Source of the DNA: DATAFO01 sp046728935
GTDB taxonomy: Bacteria > Actinomycetota > Thermoleophilia > Solirubrobacterales > 70-9
Length of the DNA: 12,619 nucleotides
Assembly (NCBI GenBank): GCA_046728935.1
Contig: JBKPFS010000126.1
Coordinates: 1-12,619 of the forward strand
Direction of reading: 5' to 3'
This document shows, piece after piece, positions 6,005 to 12,272 of this stretch. The position numbers and the translations under genes were made by a program. Under the pieces are notes generated by a model, which worked only from the letters and a program-made list of their open reading frames with translations, was not told where the DNA came from and ran no database searches. Position 1 is the stretch's first letter. Each line of letters opens with the position of its first letter.

Positions 6005-7470
6005 TCGACCACCACCCTGACGGTCCGCAGGGACCGATCGCTCGCGCCCCGGACCATGCCGCCGTGGGCGATGCTGTCGGCGATGTACTCGAGGGTCGGG
6101 AGCTGGAGGCGCTCGCCCGGGAGCACGTTCGGAACCCCGGGCGGATAGGCGGCCAGCGACTCGGCCGCGATCCGTCCCTCGGCGGCGTCGAAGTCGACGA
6201 CCTCCTGCGGGGCGAGGAAGGCCTCGCGCGGGGAGAGCTCGGTCGCGCCCCAGGGCGGCGGCTCCGCGAATGGCCCGCTCGGCGCCTCGGGTCCCTCTCC
6301 GAGGGCCTCGATCGCGTAGCGGAGGGCCGCGACCAGGCGCGCGCCCGTGCGCTCCGCGTGCTCGCCGATCCCGAACACGGCGACGACGACGTTCTCGGCG
6401 AAGAGCTCGAGGTGGATGTCGTCGTGCTCTCGCATCAGCCGTGCGATCCGGTGGCCGGTCGCGCCGGTTCCCCTGACGTCGACGACGAGGCGAAGCGGAT
6501 CGTAGGCGTGCACCCCGGGCCGGCCGGCAAGGCGCTCGTCGAGGACGTCGAGCCCGGGGATCGCGCGGATCTCCTCACGCAGCCGGCGCAGCGAGGCCAC
6601 CGTCTCACCCAGCAGCGCCTCGCCATTGCTCGCCGCCTGACGGCGGGCGGCGTCGAGCGAGGCGGTGAGGAGCGCGTTGGGGCTAGTCGACTCGACGAGC
6701 GTCACGGAGCGGTCGACCACCGCCGGGTCGACCAGCTCCGAACGGCCGAGGTGGAGGATCGCCGACTGGGTGATGCTGCCGACGATCTTGTGGGTCGATG
6801 ACAGCACCACGTCGGCGCCGCACTCGAGCGCGGAGGTCGGCAGCTCGGTGGAGAAGCGAAGGTGCGACCCCCAGGCCTCGTCCACGACCAGCGGCACGCC
6901 GCGCGCGTGAGCCACCTCCGCGAGACCCGCCACGTCGGCGACCGCACCGAAGTAGGTGGGGGAGACGACGAGCGCAGCGACGGCGTCGGGCTCGGCGTCG
7001 AGCGCGCCCGCGAGCGTGTCCGGGGCCAGGCAGTGCCCCACGCCGAGCTCGGGGTCGAGCTCGGCGGCCGCCCATCGCGGCCGCAGGCCGGAGAGCACCA
7101 GCCCGTCGATGATCGAGGAGTGGACGTTCCGCTGCACCGCCACCCGCTCGCCGGAATGCGCAAGCGCGAGGCAGATGGCGTGGTTTCCCCCCGAGCCCCC
7201 GTTGACGAGGAACCAGCTGCGCTCGGCTCCCCAGGCGTCGGCCGCGAGCCGCTGCGCGAGCTGGAACGGCGTCTCGGCCGCGTCGGGGCCGACGTCGATC
7301 CCCTCGATTCCAGCCGGGACGTCCAGTCGCAGCACCTGCGCGCCGAACGCCTCGAGCAGTCCCGGGTCGGCGCCCCCGCCCCCTTTGTGCCCCGGCACGT
7401 GGAAGCGGCCCGGATCCCGGGCCGCGTAAGCGACGAGCGCGTCGAGGTACGGGGTGGCGGCCTGCTGCAC
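6001..7470 (-). CDS. PLP-dependent Orn/Lys/Arg decarboxylase (compact SpeA type)
   Basis: About 490-residue decarboxylase of the Orn/Lys/Arg group, aspartate aminotransferase fold, making a diamine or agmatine from the amino acid. It is the compact form without the N-terminal receiver-like wing domain of the enteric enzymes. Numbered from GTG 7470: RFHVPGHKGG (22-31), the phosphate-loop region NGGSGGN (90-96), D197 in VVDEAWGSH facing the pyridine nitrogen, and the PLP lysine K228 in STHKIVGS. The C-terminal domain is recognised by AYPPGVPNVLPGE. The phosphate loop is unusual: relatives mostly read NGST-GN or NGTT-GN. The start is GTG 7470 or TTG 7479; neither has a good ribosome site. First gene of a three-gene operon coupled by 4-base overlaps. 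Arginine is the likeliest substrate from context, but ornithine or lysine is possible. Confidence 0.88.
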   Translation of the reverse strand: MQQAATPYLDALVAYAARDPGRFHVPGHKGGGGADPGLLEAFGAQVLRLDVPAGIEGIDVGPDAAETPFQLAQRLAADAWGAERSWFLVNGGSGGNHAICLALAHSGERVAVQRNVHSSIIDGLVLSGLRPRWAAAELDPELGVGHCLAPDTLAGALDAEPDAVAALVVSPTYFGAVADVAGLAEVAHARGVPLVVDEAWGSHLRFSTELPTSALECGADVVLSSTHKIVGSITQSAILHLGRSELVDPAVVDRSVTLVESTSPNALLTASLDAARRQAASNGEALLGETVASLRRLREEIRAIPGLDVLDERLAGRPGVHAYDPLRLVVDVRGTGATGHRIARLMREHDDIHLELFAENVVVAVFGIGEHAERTGARLVAALRYAIEALGEGPEAPSGPFAEPPPWGATELSPREAFLAPQEVVDFDAAEGRIAAESLAAYPPGVPNVLPGERLQLPTLEYIADSIAHGGMVRGASDRSLRTVRVVVE

Positions 7471-7479
7471 GCCCCGCAA

Positions 7480-7500
7480 GCTAGTACGCGACGCGCTAGC
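7480..7500. promoter_or_regulatory. 21-nt imperfect palindrome before the decarboxylase operon
   Basis: GCTAG (7480-7484) pairs with CTAGC (7496-7500), and CGCG (7487-7490) with CGCG (7492-7495), around a central A; a TA is unpaired on one side. It lies directly upstream of the first operon gene and could be an operator or leader hairpin. The rest of the 146-nt divergent gap to 7626 holds one small hairpin, ACCGT-TGCC-ACGGT (7551-7564), and no clear promoter boxes. Confidence 0.35.
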
Positions 7501-7625
7501 CGGTCCCGCAGCGGCCAGAGAGTCGTCCGGCGGCGCCGAGTGCGCCTGCTACCGTTGCCACGGTCCTCGATGGACGACGACGACCGACCTCCGAGTACCA
7601 GTACACACCCGTGGCCCGCTGAGCG

Positions 7626-8990
7626 ATGAGCGCAGTTCTGCTCGTCCTGCTGCTCCTTCTCGTCGCCGTGAACGGCGTCTTCGTCGCCGCGGAGTTCGCG
7701 CTCGTTCGGACCCGCCGCGGGCGAATCGAGGAGCTCGCCAAGGAGGGTGAGGCCGGCGCCGAGGAGGCGCTCGCCCAGATTGAGCGCATCGACGAGTCGC
7801 TGTCGGCCTGCCAGGTCGGGATCACGATGGCGTCGATCGGAATCGGCTTCCTCGGCGAGGCCGCCCTCGCCGACCTCTTCAGGCCGCTGCTCGACGACAC
7901 CGGCGCCCACGCCGTGGCGGCGCCGATCGCCGGGGTGATCGCTTACGCGCTCGCCACGTCGCTGCACATCACGGTCGGCGAGCAGGTGCCCAAGATGCTC
8001 GCGATCACCCGGCCCGAGGCGGCCGCGCGCCATCTGGCGAGGCCGCTCGCTTTCTTCCGCGTCGTCAGCGCTCCGTTCACCCTCGCGCTGACCGCGGTGT
8101 CGAACGCGATCGTTCGGTTGTTCGGGGTCAATCCCCGCGACCTATCCGAGAAGCACAGCACCGAGGACGTCAAGGACATCATCCGGGCGTCGGCCAAGGG
8201 AGGCACCCTCGACCCCGGCGAGGCCGTGATGCTCGGCGGGGTGTTTCACCTCCACGAGCAGGAGGCGCGCGAGGTGATGACGCCGATCCCGGCGGTCGTG
8301 ACCGTGAACGCCGACGAGACGGTCGAGGAGGGACTTCGCCGCTGCGTGTCCTCCGGTCACACCCGGCTCGTCGTGGTCGAGGACGACAACCCGGACAAGG
8401 TCCGCGGCATAGTCCACAACAACAGCCTCGCCCGCCTCTATATGAATGCGGGCTCCGACGCCTCGATCGAGCCGGCGGTGCGCGAGGTCCCTGTCTTTCC
8501 GGAGACGAAGCCGCTCGACGACCTGCTGGCGGAGCTCCAGCGGCAGCGAAGCTCGCTCGGGGTCGTCTCCGACGAGTACGGCCGCACGGTCGGGATCGTC
8601 ACCGTCGAGGACATCCTCGAAGAGGTCGTCGGCGAGATCGAGGACGAGACGGATCCCCGCGCGACCGCGCTGCGCCGGCTCACCGACGGCGACTGGTACG
8701 TCCGCGGCCACGTGCCGCTGGGCGACCTGGAGGACGCGGGGATCGAGCTGCCCGTCGACTCCGACGCCTTCAACTCCGTCGGCGGCTACGTCTTCTCCGA
8801 GCTTGGCCGGCTGCCCAAGCGCGGCGACAAGATCCAGGCGAACGGCTACGAGATCCGTGTGGAGTCGGTGCGTGACAACCGGATCATCGCCGTGCGGATC
8901 CACCCGGTCACAGCCGAGCACCGCGCGGTGCCGAGCGCGGCCACCGAGACGGGCCGTCGCACGCCGGGGACCGAGCCCACGAGGCCGTAG
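7626..8990 (+). CDS. CNNM/CorC-like membrane protein (DUF21, CBS pair, CorC_HlyC)
   Basis: 454-residue integral membrane protein of the hemolysin-C/CNNM family, thought to move Mg2+ or other cations. The DUF21 region (1-170) has a first membrane segment at 3-27 ending in FVAAEFALVRTR, then LSACQVGITMASIGIGFLGE (59-78), a segment near 96-115 with GEQVPKMLA (118-126; relatives usually have GELVPK), and one near 143-165. Two CBS domains follow at about 217-275 and 285-340, with VMTP (218-221) and VSDEYGRTVGIVTVEDILEE (314-333). The CorC_HlyC domain spans about 350-426, with FNSVGGYV at 382. The last 25 residues are disordered and charged. ATG 7626 has only a weak ribosome site (TGAGCG). Divergent from the decarboxylase operon; nothing links it functionally to its neighbours. 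Confidence 0.92.
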   Translation: MSAVLLVLLLLLVAVNGVFVAAEFALVRTRRGRIEELAKEGEAGAEEALAQIERIDESLSACQVGITMASIGIGFLGEAALADLFRPLLDDTGAHAVAAPIAGVIAYALATSLHITVGEQVPKMLAITRPEAAARHLARPLAFFRVVSAPFTLALTAVSNAIVRLFGVNPRDLSEKHSTEDVKDIIRASAKGGTLDPGEAVMLGGVFHLHEQEAREVMTPIPAVVTVNADETVEEGLRRCVSSGHTRLVVVEDDNPDKVRGIVHNNSLARLYMNAGSDASIEPAVREVPVFPETKPLDDLLAELQRQRSSLGVVSDEYGRTVGIVTVEDILEEVVGEIEDETDPRATALRRLTDGDWYVRGHVPLGDLEDAGIELPVDSDAFNSVGGYVFSELGRLPKRGDKIQANGYEIRVESVRDNRIIAVRIHPVTAEHRAVPSAATETGRRTPGTEPTRP

Positions 8991-8992
8991 AG

Positions 8993-9018
8993 ACGCTCTC
9001 GAACCGCGCTCGGAGCGT
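8993..9018 (+). terminator. Hairpin after the CNNM-like gene
   Basis: ACGCTC (8993-8998) and GAGCGT (9013-9018) form a 6-bp stem with a G-T pair added inside and a 12-14-nt loop, starting 3 nt after the stop codon. No T-run follows, so termination is a guess. Confidence 0.35.
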
Positions 9019-9100
9019 GATTCCGGGCGGCGGGCTTCCGTCCGCGGCGGGTTCTAGCTTGCTCTCAGTCCCAGACAGCGACCACCGGGGCAGGTGCGGT

Positions 9101-9343
9101 ATGTGGGTCCTGAGGCTCACCGACAAGCAGCTCGAAGTCCTGAGGGCGATGCTTCGCTCGGAGGATCACCTGGGGCCGGCGCTGCGCGGAGCGCTCGAGG
9201 CGATGGAGCTGGCCCGCTGGGACGATCTCCCCGACGCCCACCTTCCGTGGGATCGGGTGGCCGAGGAGGCGCGCCGGCAGGGCGTCTCCGAGGCGGAGGT
9301 CGTCTGGGATCTCTGCGGGCGGCACGCCGAGCCGCGCTACTAG
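9101..9343 (+). CDS. Hypothetical 80-residue protein
   Basis: I do not recognise a family. The 80 residues are mostly predicted helix with a mixed charge pattern and no membrane segment, signal peptide or cysteine pair. Features seen are an N-terminal MWVLRLTDKQLEVLRAML, a central tract with WDDLP and LPWDRV, and a C-terminal helix with EAEVVWDLCGRH. The ATG at 9101 has AGGTG 4 nt upstream; an in-frame GTG at 9017 would add a low-complexity Gly/Ser leader and is less likely. Codon use is as GC-rich in third positions as its neighbours, which supports real coding. It stands alone, between the CNNM-like gene and a large palindrome shared with the converging dehydrogenase gene. Confidence 0.65.
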   Translation: MWVLRLTDKQLEVLRAMLRSEDHLGPALRGALEAMELARWDDLPDAHLPWDRVAEEARRQGVSEAEVVWDLCGRHAEPRY

Positions 9344-9423
9344 AGAGGGCTGATGCGGGTTATGCGCGCACGCGGATGCCCGCCGCATGCCGTCGCACGC
9401 GCCTAACCCCCCATCAACCCTCT
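9344..9423. terminator. 80-nt imperfect palindrome between converging genes
   Basis: The whole gap between two converging stop codons is one long imperfect inverted repeat. AGAGGG (9344-9349) pairs with CCCTCT (9418-9423), TGATG (9351-9355) with CATCA (9412-9416), GGG (9357-9359) with CCC (9408-9410), TTA (9360-9362) with TAA (9404-9406), and GCGCG (9364-9368) with CGCGC (9398-9402). Mismatches are few: C-A at 9350/9417, C-C at 9356/9411, a bulged C at 9407 and T-C at 9363/9403. The inner 29 nt can form a smaller GCGG/CCGC hairpin. It is a strong candidate bidirectional terminator, though longer than usual; a dispersed repeat element is the alternative. Confidence 0.65.
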
Positions 9424-9426
9424 AGC

Positions 9427-10254
9427 TCAGTCGTAGGTGTAGAAGCCGTCGCCGCTCTTGCGGCCGAGCTTGCCGTCGCCGATCAGCTCCTCGATCCGGC
9501 CTGGGACGGCGTGCGCCGGGTCGCCGGAGTCCGAGTGCAGGCTCTCGCCGATCGCCGCGGCGACGTCGAGTCCGATGAAGTCGAGCAGGCGGAGCGGCCC
9601 CATCGGGTGCCCGGCGCCCAGGCGCATGCAGGCGTCGACGTCGGCCGCGCTCATCCCCGTTCGCTCGAGCACGCGCACGGCGTCGAAGAGGTAGGGGAAG
9701 AGCAGCCGGTTGACCACGAACCCCGGCTGGTCGGGGACCTCGACCGTGGTCTTGCCGAGCGCCCGGCACCACTCGCGCGCCCGCTCCGCGATGCCCTCCC
9801 GCACCCCTTCCGGCAGGCAGAGCTCGACCAGCTCCATGCGGGTGACCGGGTTGAAGACGTGGAGGCCGAAGACGCGCTCGGGGTGCCCGCTTCGGCGCCC
9901 CAGCTCGCCGACGGAAAGCGCCGAGGTGGACGTCGCCAGGTCGCCCTCGGGGCAGGCCTCGCCCAGCTGGCCGAGCAGCTCGGCCTTCGCGTCGGCGTCC
10001 TCGATGATCGCCTCGATGATCAGGTCGCAGTCGCCGAGATCGCCAAGGTCGGTCGTCACCCGCACCCGGTCCGGTGAGCCTCCGTCGACCTTCGTGGTCA
10101 GCGACTGGGCCTCCTCCTCGGCGCGCCACGCCGAGGCGTCGCTGCGCGCCCAGAGCCTGACGTCGCCTACCTGGGTCGCGCAGGCGGCGAGGCCGCAGCC
10201 GATCACGCCGCTGCCGGCGACGGCGACGTGCTCGTATCCGTCGGGGGCGCTCAT
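9427..10254 (-). CDS. 3-hydroxyacyl-CoA dehydrogenase
   Basis: 275-residue single-function 3-hydroxyacyl-CoA dehydrogenase (beta-oxidation step 3, or reduction of acetoacetyl-CoA). The N-terminal Rossmann domain has GSGVIG (G14, G16, G19). The catalytic pair is H132 (in GLHVFNP) and E144 (in ELVEL), spaced 12 apart as in the family, with N135 nearby. The C-terminal helical domain shows FVVNRLLFPYL, LGAGHPMGPLRLLDFIGLD and the C-terminal GRKSGDGFYTYD. Two oddities: the end of strand 2 reads WARS (A36-R37) where NAD enzymes carry an acidic residue, and the stretch to CDLIIEA is about 11 residues shorter than in clostridial Hbd as I recall it. ATG 10254 has GGAAGG 8 nt upstream. Divergent from the thiolase gene, sharing its control region. 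Confidence 0.92.
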   Translation of the reverse strand: MSAPDGYEHVAVAGSGVIGCGLAACATQVGDVRLWARSDASAWRAEEEAQSLTTKVDGGSPDRVRVTTDLGDLGDCDLIIEAIIEDADAKAELLGQLGEACPEGDLATSTSALSVGELGRRSGHPERVFGLHVFNPVTRMELVELCLPEGVREGIAERAREWCRALGKTTVEVPDQPGFVVNRLLFPYLFDAVRVLERTGMSAADVDACMRLGAGHPMGPLRLLDFIGLDVAAAIGESLHSDSGDPAHAVPGRIEELIGDGKLGRKSGDGFYTYD

Positions 10255-10316
10255 CCGCGCCGCCTTCCTATCACGCGACGGCCTTCGCCGGGTGGCCGCG
10301 CGGTCGCCACAGCCCG

Positions 10317-10332
10317 TTGACTGACCAGTCAA
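10317..10332. promoter_or_regulatory. Palindromic operator, TetR-like, between dehydrogenase and thiolase
   Basis: TTGACTGACCAGTCAA is a perfect inverted repeat of TTGACTG arms around two central bases. Size and symmetry are typical of TetR-family regulators of fatty-acid degradation. It lies 62 nt from the dehydrogenase start and 73 nt from the thiolase start. Its left arm doubles as a good -35 box (TTGACT) for the thiolase, with TATCGT at 10342-10347 as a weak -10 at 19 nt spacing, so binding would block the promoter. The regulator gene is not in the window. Confidence 0.65.
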
Positions 10333-10366
10333 TCCATCGAGTATCGTTGTGGTCAGGCTTGCAACC

Positions 10367-10382
10367 GGCGCCTCGAGGCGCC
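10367..10382. promoter_or_regulatory. Perfect 16-nt palindrome in thiolase leader
   Basis: GGCGCCTCGAGGCGCC is identical to its reverse complement. It ends 11 nt before the thiolase ribosome site. It could be a second operator or a leader hairpin, though a hairpin with no spare loop bases is strained. Chance is possible in GC-rich DNA, but a full 16-nt palindrome is uncommon. Confidence 0.4.
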
Positions 10383-10393
10383 ACTTAACCGAC

Positions 10394-10398
10394 GGAGG
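10394..10398 (+). promoter_or_regulatory. Ribosome binding site deciding the thiolase start
   Basis: GGAGG sits 7 nt before the ATG at 10406. The longer reading frame from GTG 10349 would place this site and the palindrome inside coding sequence and is rejected. Confidence 0.75.
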
Positions 10399-10405
10399 CA
10401 TCCCC

Positions 10406-11593
10406 ATGGCGTCCAACAACGGTGGCACGTTCCAGGGCCGCGAGGTCGTGATCGTGGAGGCGGTGCGGACACCGGTCGGCCGCGGTCACGAGGAGAAGGG
10501 CTACTACAAGGACGTCCATCCCTCGAACCTCCTCGCGAAGACCTACAGCGAGCTGATCGACCGCTCGGGGATCGACGCCGCCGAGGTCGAGGACGTGGTG
10601 GCCGGCTGCGTGCAGCAGTTCGGCGAGCAGGCGTTCAACATCGGCCGCAACGCGTGGCTCGAGGCCGGGCTTCCGATGACCACGCCCGCCACCACCGTCG
10701 ACCGGCAGTGCGGCTCGGCCCAGCAGGCGGTCAACTTCGCCGCCGCGCTGATCGCCTCCGGAGTGCACGACGTCGCCATCGGCGGCGGCGTGGAGCACAT
10801 GGGTCGCATCTCCTTCGCCGACGGGCTCGCCGTCCAGCAGGAGCACGGGATGGCGTTCACGCCCGAGCTCATGGAGCGCTACAACCTCGTCCCGCAGGGG
10901 ATCTCGGCGGAGCTGATCGCCGACAAGTGGGAGATCCCCCGCTCCGAGCTCGACGAGATCGGCCTGCGGTCCCACCAGCTGGCCGCCAAGGCCACGGAGG
11001 AGGGGCGCTTCGAGCGCGAGATGATCCCGATCTCGGTCAACGGCGACACCTATGTCACCGACCAGGGCATCCGGCCCGACACCAGCCTCGAGAAGCTCGC
11101 CGAGCTGAAGCCGGCCTTCAAGGAGGACGGCAAGATCACCGCCGGCAACTCCTCGCAGGTCTCCGACGGCGCTGCCGCGGTGCTGCTGATGACGCGCGAG
11201 AAGGCCGATGCGCTCGGGCTGGAGCCGCGCGCGCGAATCGTCGACCAGACGACCGTCGGCGTCGACCCGGTACTCATGCTCACGGGGCCCATCCCGGCGA
11301 CCCGAAAGCTGCTCGACCGCAACGGGATAAAGATCGGCGACATCGACCTGATCGAGATCAACGAGGCGTTCGCCTCCGTGATTGCGGCCTGGCGGCGTGA
11401 GCTCGAGCCCGACATGGACCGGGTCAACGTCAACGGCGGCGCGATCGCGATCGGGCACCCGCTCGGCTCCACCGGCGCCCGGCTGATCACCACGCTGCTG
11501 CACGAGATGGAGCGGGCCGACAAGGAGACCGGCCTAGTGACGATGTGCTGCGGCGGCGGGCTCGGCACCGGCACGCTGATCGAACGAACGTAA
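10406..11593 (+). CDS. Thiolase (acetyl-CoA C-acyltransferase)
   Basis: 395-residue thiolase that either splits 3-ketoacyl-CoA with CoA (last step of beta-oxidation) or condenses two acetyl-CoA. The N-terminal domain opens with VVIVEAVRTPVG, and the nucleophilic cysteine is C102 in DRQCGSAQQ. The C-terminal domain carries NEAFA, the histidine H351 in GGAIAIGHPLGSTG and the second active cysteine C381 in MCCGGGLGTG, so the catalytic triad is complete. The N-terminus has about 12 extra residues before the first strand. The 3-hydroxyacyl-CoA dehydrogenase acting just before it is divergently transcribed from the same control region, which supports a joint role. Degradative versus biosynthetic cannot be told by eye; the pairing with a dehydrogenase and a TetR-like operator favours fatty-acid or related acyl-CoA breakdown. 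Confidence 0.95.
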   Translation: MASNNGGTFQGREVVIVEAVRTPVGRGHEEKGYYKDVHPSNLLAKTYSELIDRSGIDAAEVEDVVAGCVQQFGEQAFNIGRNAWLEAGLPMTTPATTVDRQCGSAQQAVNFAAALIASGVHDVAIGGGVEHMGRISFADGLAVQQEHGMAFTPELMERYNLVPQGISAELIADKWEIPRSELDEIGLRSHQLAAKATEEGRFEREMIPISVNGDTYVTDQGIRPDTSLEKLAELKPAFKEDGKITAGNSSQVSDGAAAVLLMTREKADALGLEPRARIVDQTTVGVDPVLMLTGPIPATRKLLDRNGIKIGDIDLIEINEAFASVIAAWRRELEPDMDRVNVNGGAIAIGHPLGSTGARLITTLLHEMERADKETGLVTMCCGGGLGTGTLIERT

Positions 11594-11624
11594 CTCCGCC
11601 GACGTTCTCCGCTTCGCGTCCGCG

Positions 11625-11664
11625 CGCGGCTTCGCCGCGACCGCTCACTGCGCTCGCTGAGCGG
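11625..11664 (+). terminator. Two adjacent hairpins after thiolase
   Basis: CGCGGC-TTC-GCCGCG (11625-11639) is a 6-bp stem with a 3-nt loop. CCGCTCA (11641-11647) and TGAGCGG (11658-11664) form a 7-bp stem with a 10-nt loop. They begin 32 nt after the thiolase stop and have no T-run. A further pair, GGCCTG/CAGGCC (11670-11675/11690-11695), follows. Together they make the first 100 nt of the 11594-11738 gap strongly structured; no gene is seen there. Confidence 0.45.
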
Positions 11665-11738
11665 GTTAGGGCCTGTTTGCCTTACCCGGCAGGCCGTAAG
11701 CACTTAGCGGTGGCGCGATCAAGTGCCCGCCGCCGGGG

Positions 11739-12233
11739 CTCGTGGAGGCGGGCAGGCTCGCGCACCGCTATGGCTCGGACGAGTGCGGGGTGCGTTGAGA
11801 GCCAATACGCTGCCGCGCCGTGAGCCGCCCCGCCGCGCTCGATCGGGTTCAGGTCGCCGCGTTCGGCGACTCGATGGACGAGCTCGCCGAGCAGGCGCGA
11901 GCCTCGGAGGCCGCCAGGCGAACGATCTGCTTCTACGCCACGGTTCGCACCTACGCGCCGCTGTGGGAGATACACGGCTTCGGCGACTCCGCCGCGGCGG
12001 TCGGCGAGTCGTTTCGCGCGGGCGACCTCGCCGCGATGCCGGCTCACGTGCCGGACGAGATGGTCGATGCGTACTGCGCCGCGGGCCCGCTCGACAAGGT
12101 GAGGGAGCGGGTCGAGCAGGTCGCCGAGCGCGGCGACGGGATCTTCCTCACCCCGCCGACCTACTTCCTGGCGCCGGAGGAGATCATCGAGTACCAGCGG
12201 CGGATCGTCGACGGCTTCGCACCGGGGGGCTGA
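11739..12233 (+). pseudogene. Luciferase-like monooxygenase remnant, internally deleted
   Basis: The 137-residue open frame 11820-12233 (GTG start) matches only the C-terminal part of LLM-class, probably F420-dependent, flavin oxidoreductases: the strand VQVAAFGDS, ICFYATVRTYAPLWEIHGFG near 36-55, PDEMVDAYCAAGPLDKVRERVE near 78-99, and a C-terminal helix. The full family is about 330 residues. In the same frame just upstream (11739-11795) lies LVEAGRLAHRYGSDECGVR, which resembles the first helix and strand of the same fold (relatives read YGFDE-W-V), then a TGA at 11796. So both ends of one gene survive, with roughly 150 middle residues and the flavin/F420 site lost and a stop between. No ribosome site precedes GTG 11820. 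A translated short protein from 11820 is possible, but it could not be an active enzyme. Confidence 0.7.
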
Positions 12234-12239
12234 GTAACG

Positions 12240-12258
12240 GTCGGGCGGCAGCCCGGAC
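12240..12258 (+). terminator. Small hairpin between LLM remnant and antiporter
   Basis: GTCGGGC (12240-12246) pairs with GCCC and GAC (12251-12258) with one bulged G and a GGCA loop, 7 bp in all. It starts 7 nt after the TGA at 12231-12233. No T-run, so the terminator role is tentative. Confidence 0.35.
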
Positions 12259-12272
12259 TCAGCACACCCCGC

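Noticed and set aside
6702..8033. 443-codon open frame on the minus strand
   Set aside because: It runs antisense through the CNNM-like gene and out of frame through the decarboxylase, giving Ser/Arg/Thr-rich low-complexity sequence.
9017..9100. Longer start (GTG 9017) for the 80-residue protein
   Set aside because: It overlaps the hairpin after the CNNM-like gene, lacks a ribosome site at usable spacing and encodes a Gly/Ser-rich leader.
11594..11738. Possible tRNA or attachment site in the structured gap after thiolase
   Set aside because: The hairpins do not assemble into a cloverleaf, no anticodon or T-arm signature is visible, and no integrase or direct repeat is nearby.
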